Part shown: positions 63,828 through 64,000 of the stretch, piece by piece
How positions within the stretch are numbered: position 1 is the stretch's first letter
How the letters are laid out: each line of letters begins with the position of its first letter
NCBI GenBank assembly: GCA_016208495.1
Contig: JACQXX010000028.1
Span: 103,634-167,633 of the forward strand
Length of the DNA stretch: 64,000 nt
Direction of reading: 5' to 3'
Source of the DNA: Acidobacteriota bacterium
Lineage (GTDB): Bacteria > Acidobacteriota > Blastocatellia > Chloracidobacteriales > Chloracidobacteriaceae
Notes under the pieces: generated by a model
The model's database searches: none
What the model saw: the letters and a program-made list of their open reading frames with translations, nothing else
What the model was told of the DNA's origin: nothing
Position numbers and translations under genes: made by a program

Positions 63828-64000
63828 AAATTTGCTCCAAAAACATGTGGTGACAAGTTTTATTGACCGTTGCATAATTTACTTAACTTTTTAGATGTCT
63901 AAACCAGCTCCTTGAAAAAAAGATTTGATCAACTGTGGCTTACTCCGGAGTCTCATCACCGCCAAATGCAACTCTCGGCCCAGAACCTCAAAGTTCGGAC
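63828..64000. other. Right end, no feature seen
   Basis: These 173 bases hold the upstream region of the M48 gene. I see no gene, repeat or clear promoter. Confidence 0.4.

Overview
The window looks like chromosomal DNA of a Gram-negative bacterium, most probably an acidobacterium of the Blastocatellia type (inference). Reasons: Ser/Thr kinases fused to formylglycine-generating-enzyme (FGE/SUMF1) domains, receiver-DUF4388 regulators, TPR, HEAT and STAS proteins, moderate GC, long intergenic gaps, and a very high load of short tandem and inverted repeats. I see no tRNA, rRNA, CRISPR array or transposase gene.

Layout. 1-13051 (all minus): a lipopeptide-type assembly line, a FAAL-ACP-KS-AT-KR-ACP protein followed with an 11-base overlap by an NRPS (C-A-T-C-A...) that runs off the left edge. 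The second A domain has a serine-like specificity code. 13523-18291 (minus): a TPR protein and two Ser/Thr kinases. 19007-23613: mazG, threonine aldolase, a sirtuin that lacks most of its zinc cysteines, and a GT-C glycosyltransferase. 23944-27416: an ECF sigma/anti-sigma pair flanked by two copies of one repeat element, then two secreted proteins. 27606-33134: a 1842-residue haemagglutinin-like protein with eleven internal repeats and a C-terminal NHL region. 33579-42550: MDR reductase, class A PBP, DUF92 protein, SLC13 transporter, MscS channel and an MBL-fold hydrolase. 42590-51114 (minus): kinase-FGE fusion, MaoC hydratase, zinc-finger membrane protein, AmgK-like kinase and a 1110-residue pseudokinase. 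51510-58565 (plus): HEAT protein, three receiver-domain proteins and a Fur regulator. 58645-63827: EfpL-like elongation factor, HD hydrolase, STAS protein, PfkB sugar kinase and M48 peptidase.

The most striking feature is the repeats. At least ten sequence-unrelated families share one design: an array of a 7-8 base unit, a spacer of about 20-200 bases, then the same array inverted. They sit at the 3' ends of genes on both strands, often supply the stop codon, and in several places lie in frame inside coding sequence: two sites in the NRPS and three in the haemagglutinin-like gene. A second class comprises compact palindromes or MITE-like elements with perfect or near-perfect terminal inverted repeats. 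The unit length resembles the heptanucleotide STRR repeats known from cyanobacteria, but the inverted-arm design and the in-frame insertions look distinctive.

Functional themes are secondary-metabolite synthesis, phospho-signalling (two canonical kinase-FGE fusions, one plain kinase, one pseudokinase, receivers, STAS, sigma/anti-sigma), and cell-envelope work (PBP, MscS, sugar-kinase and transport proteins). All functional calls rest on motif recognition by eye.
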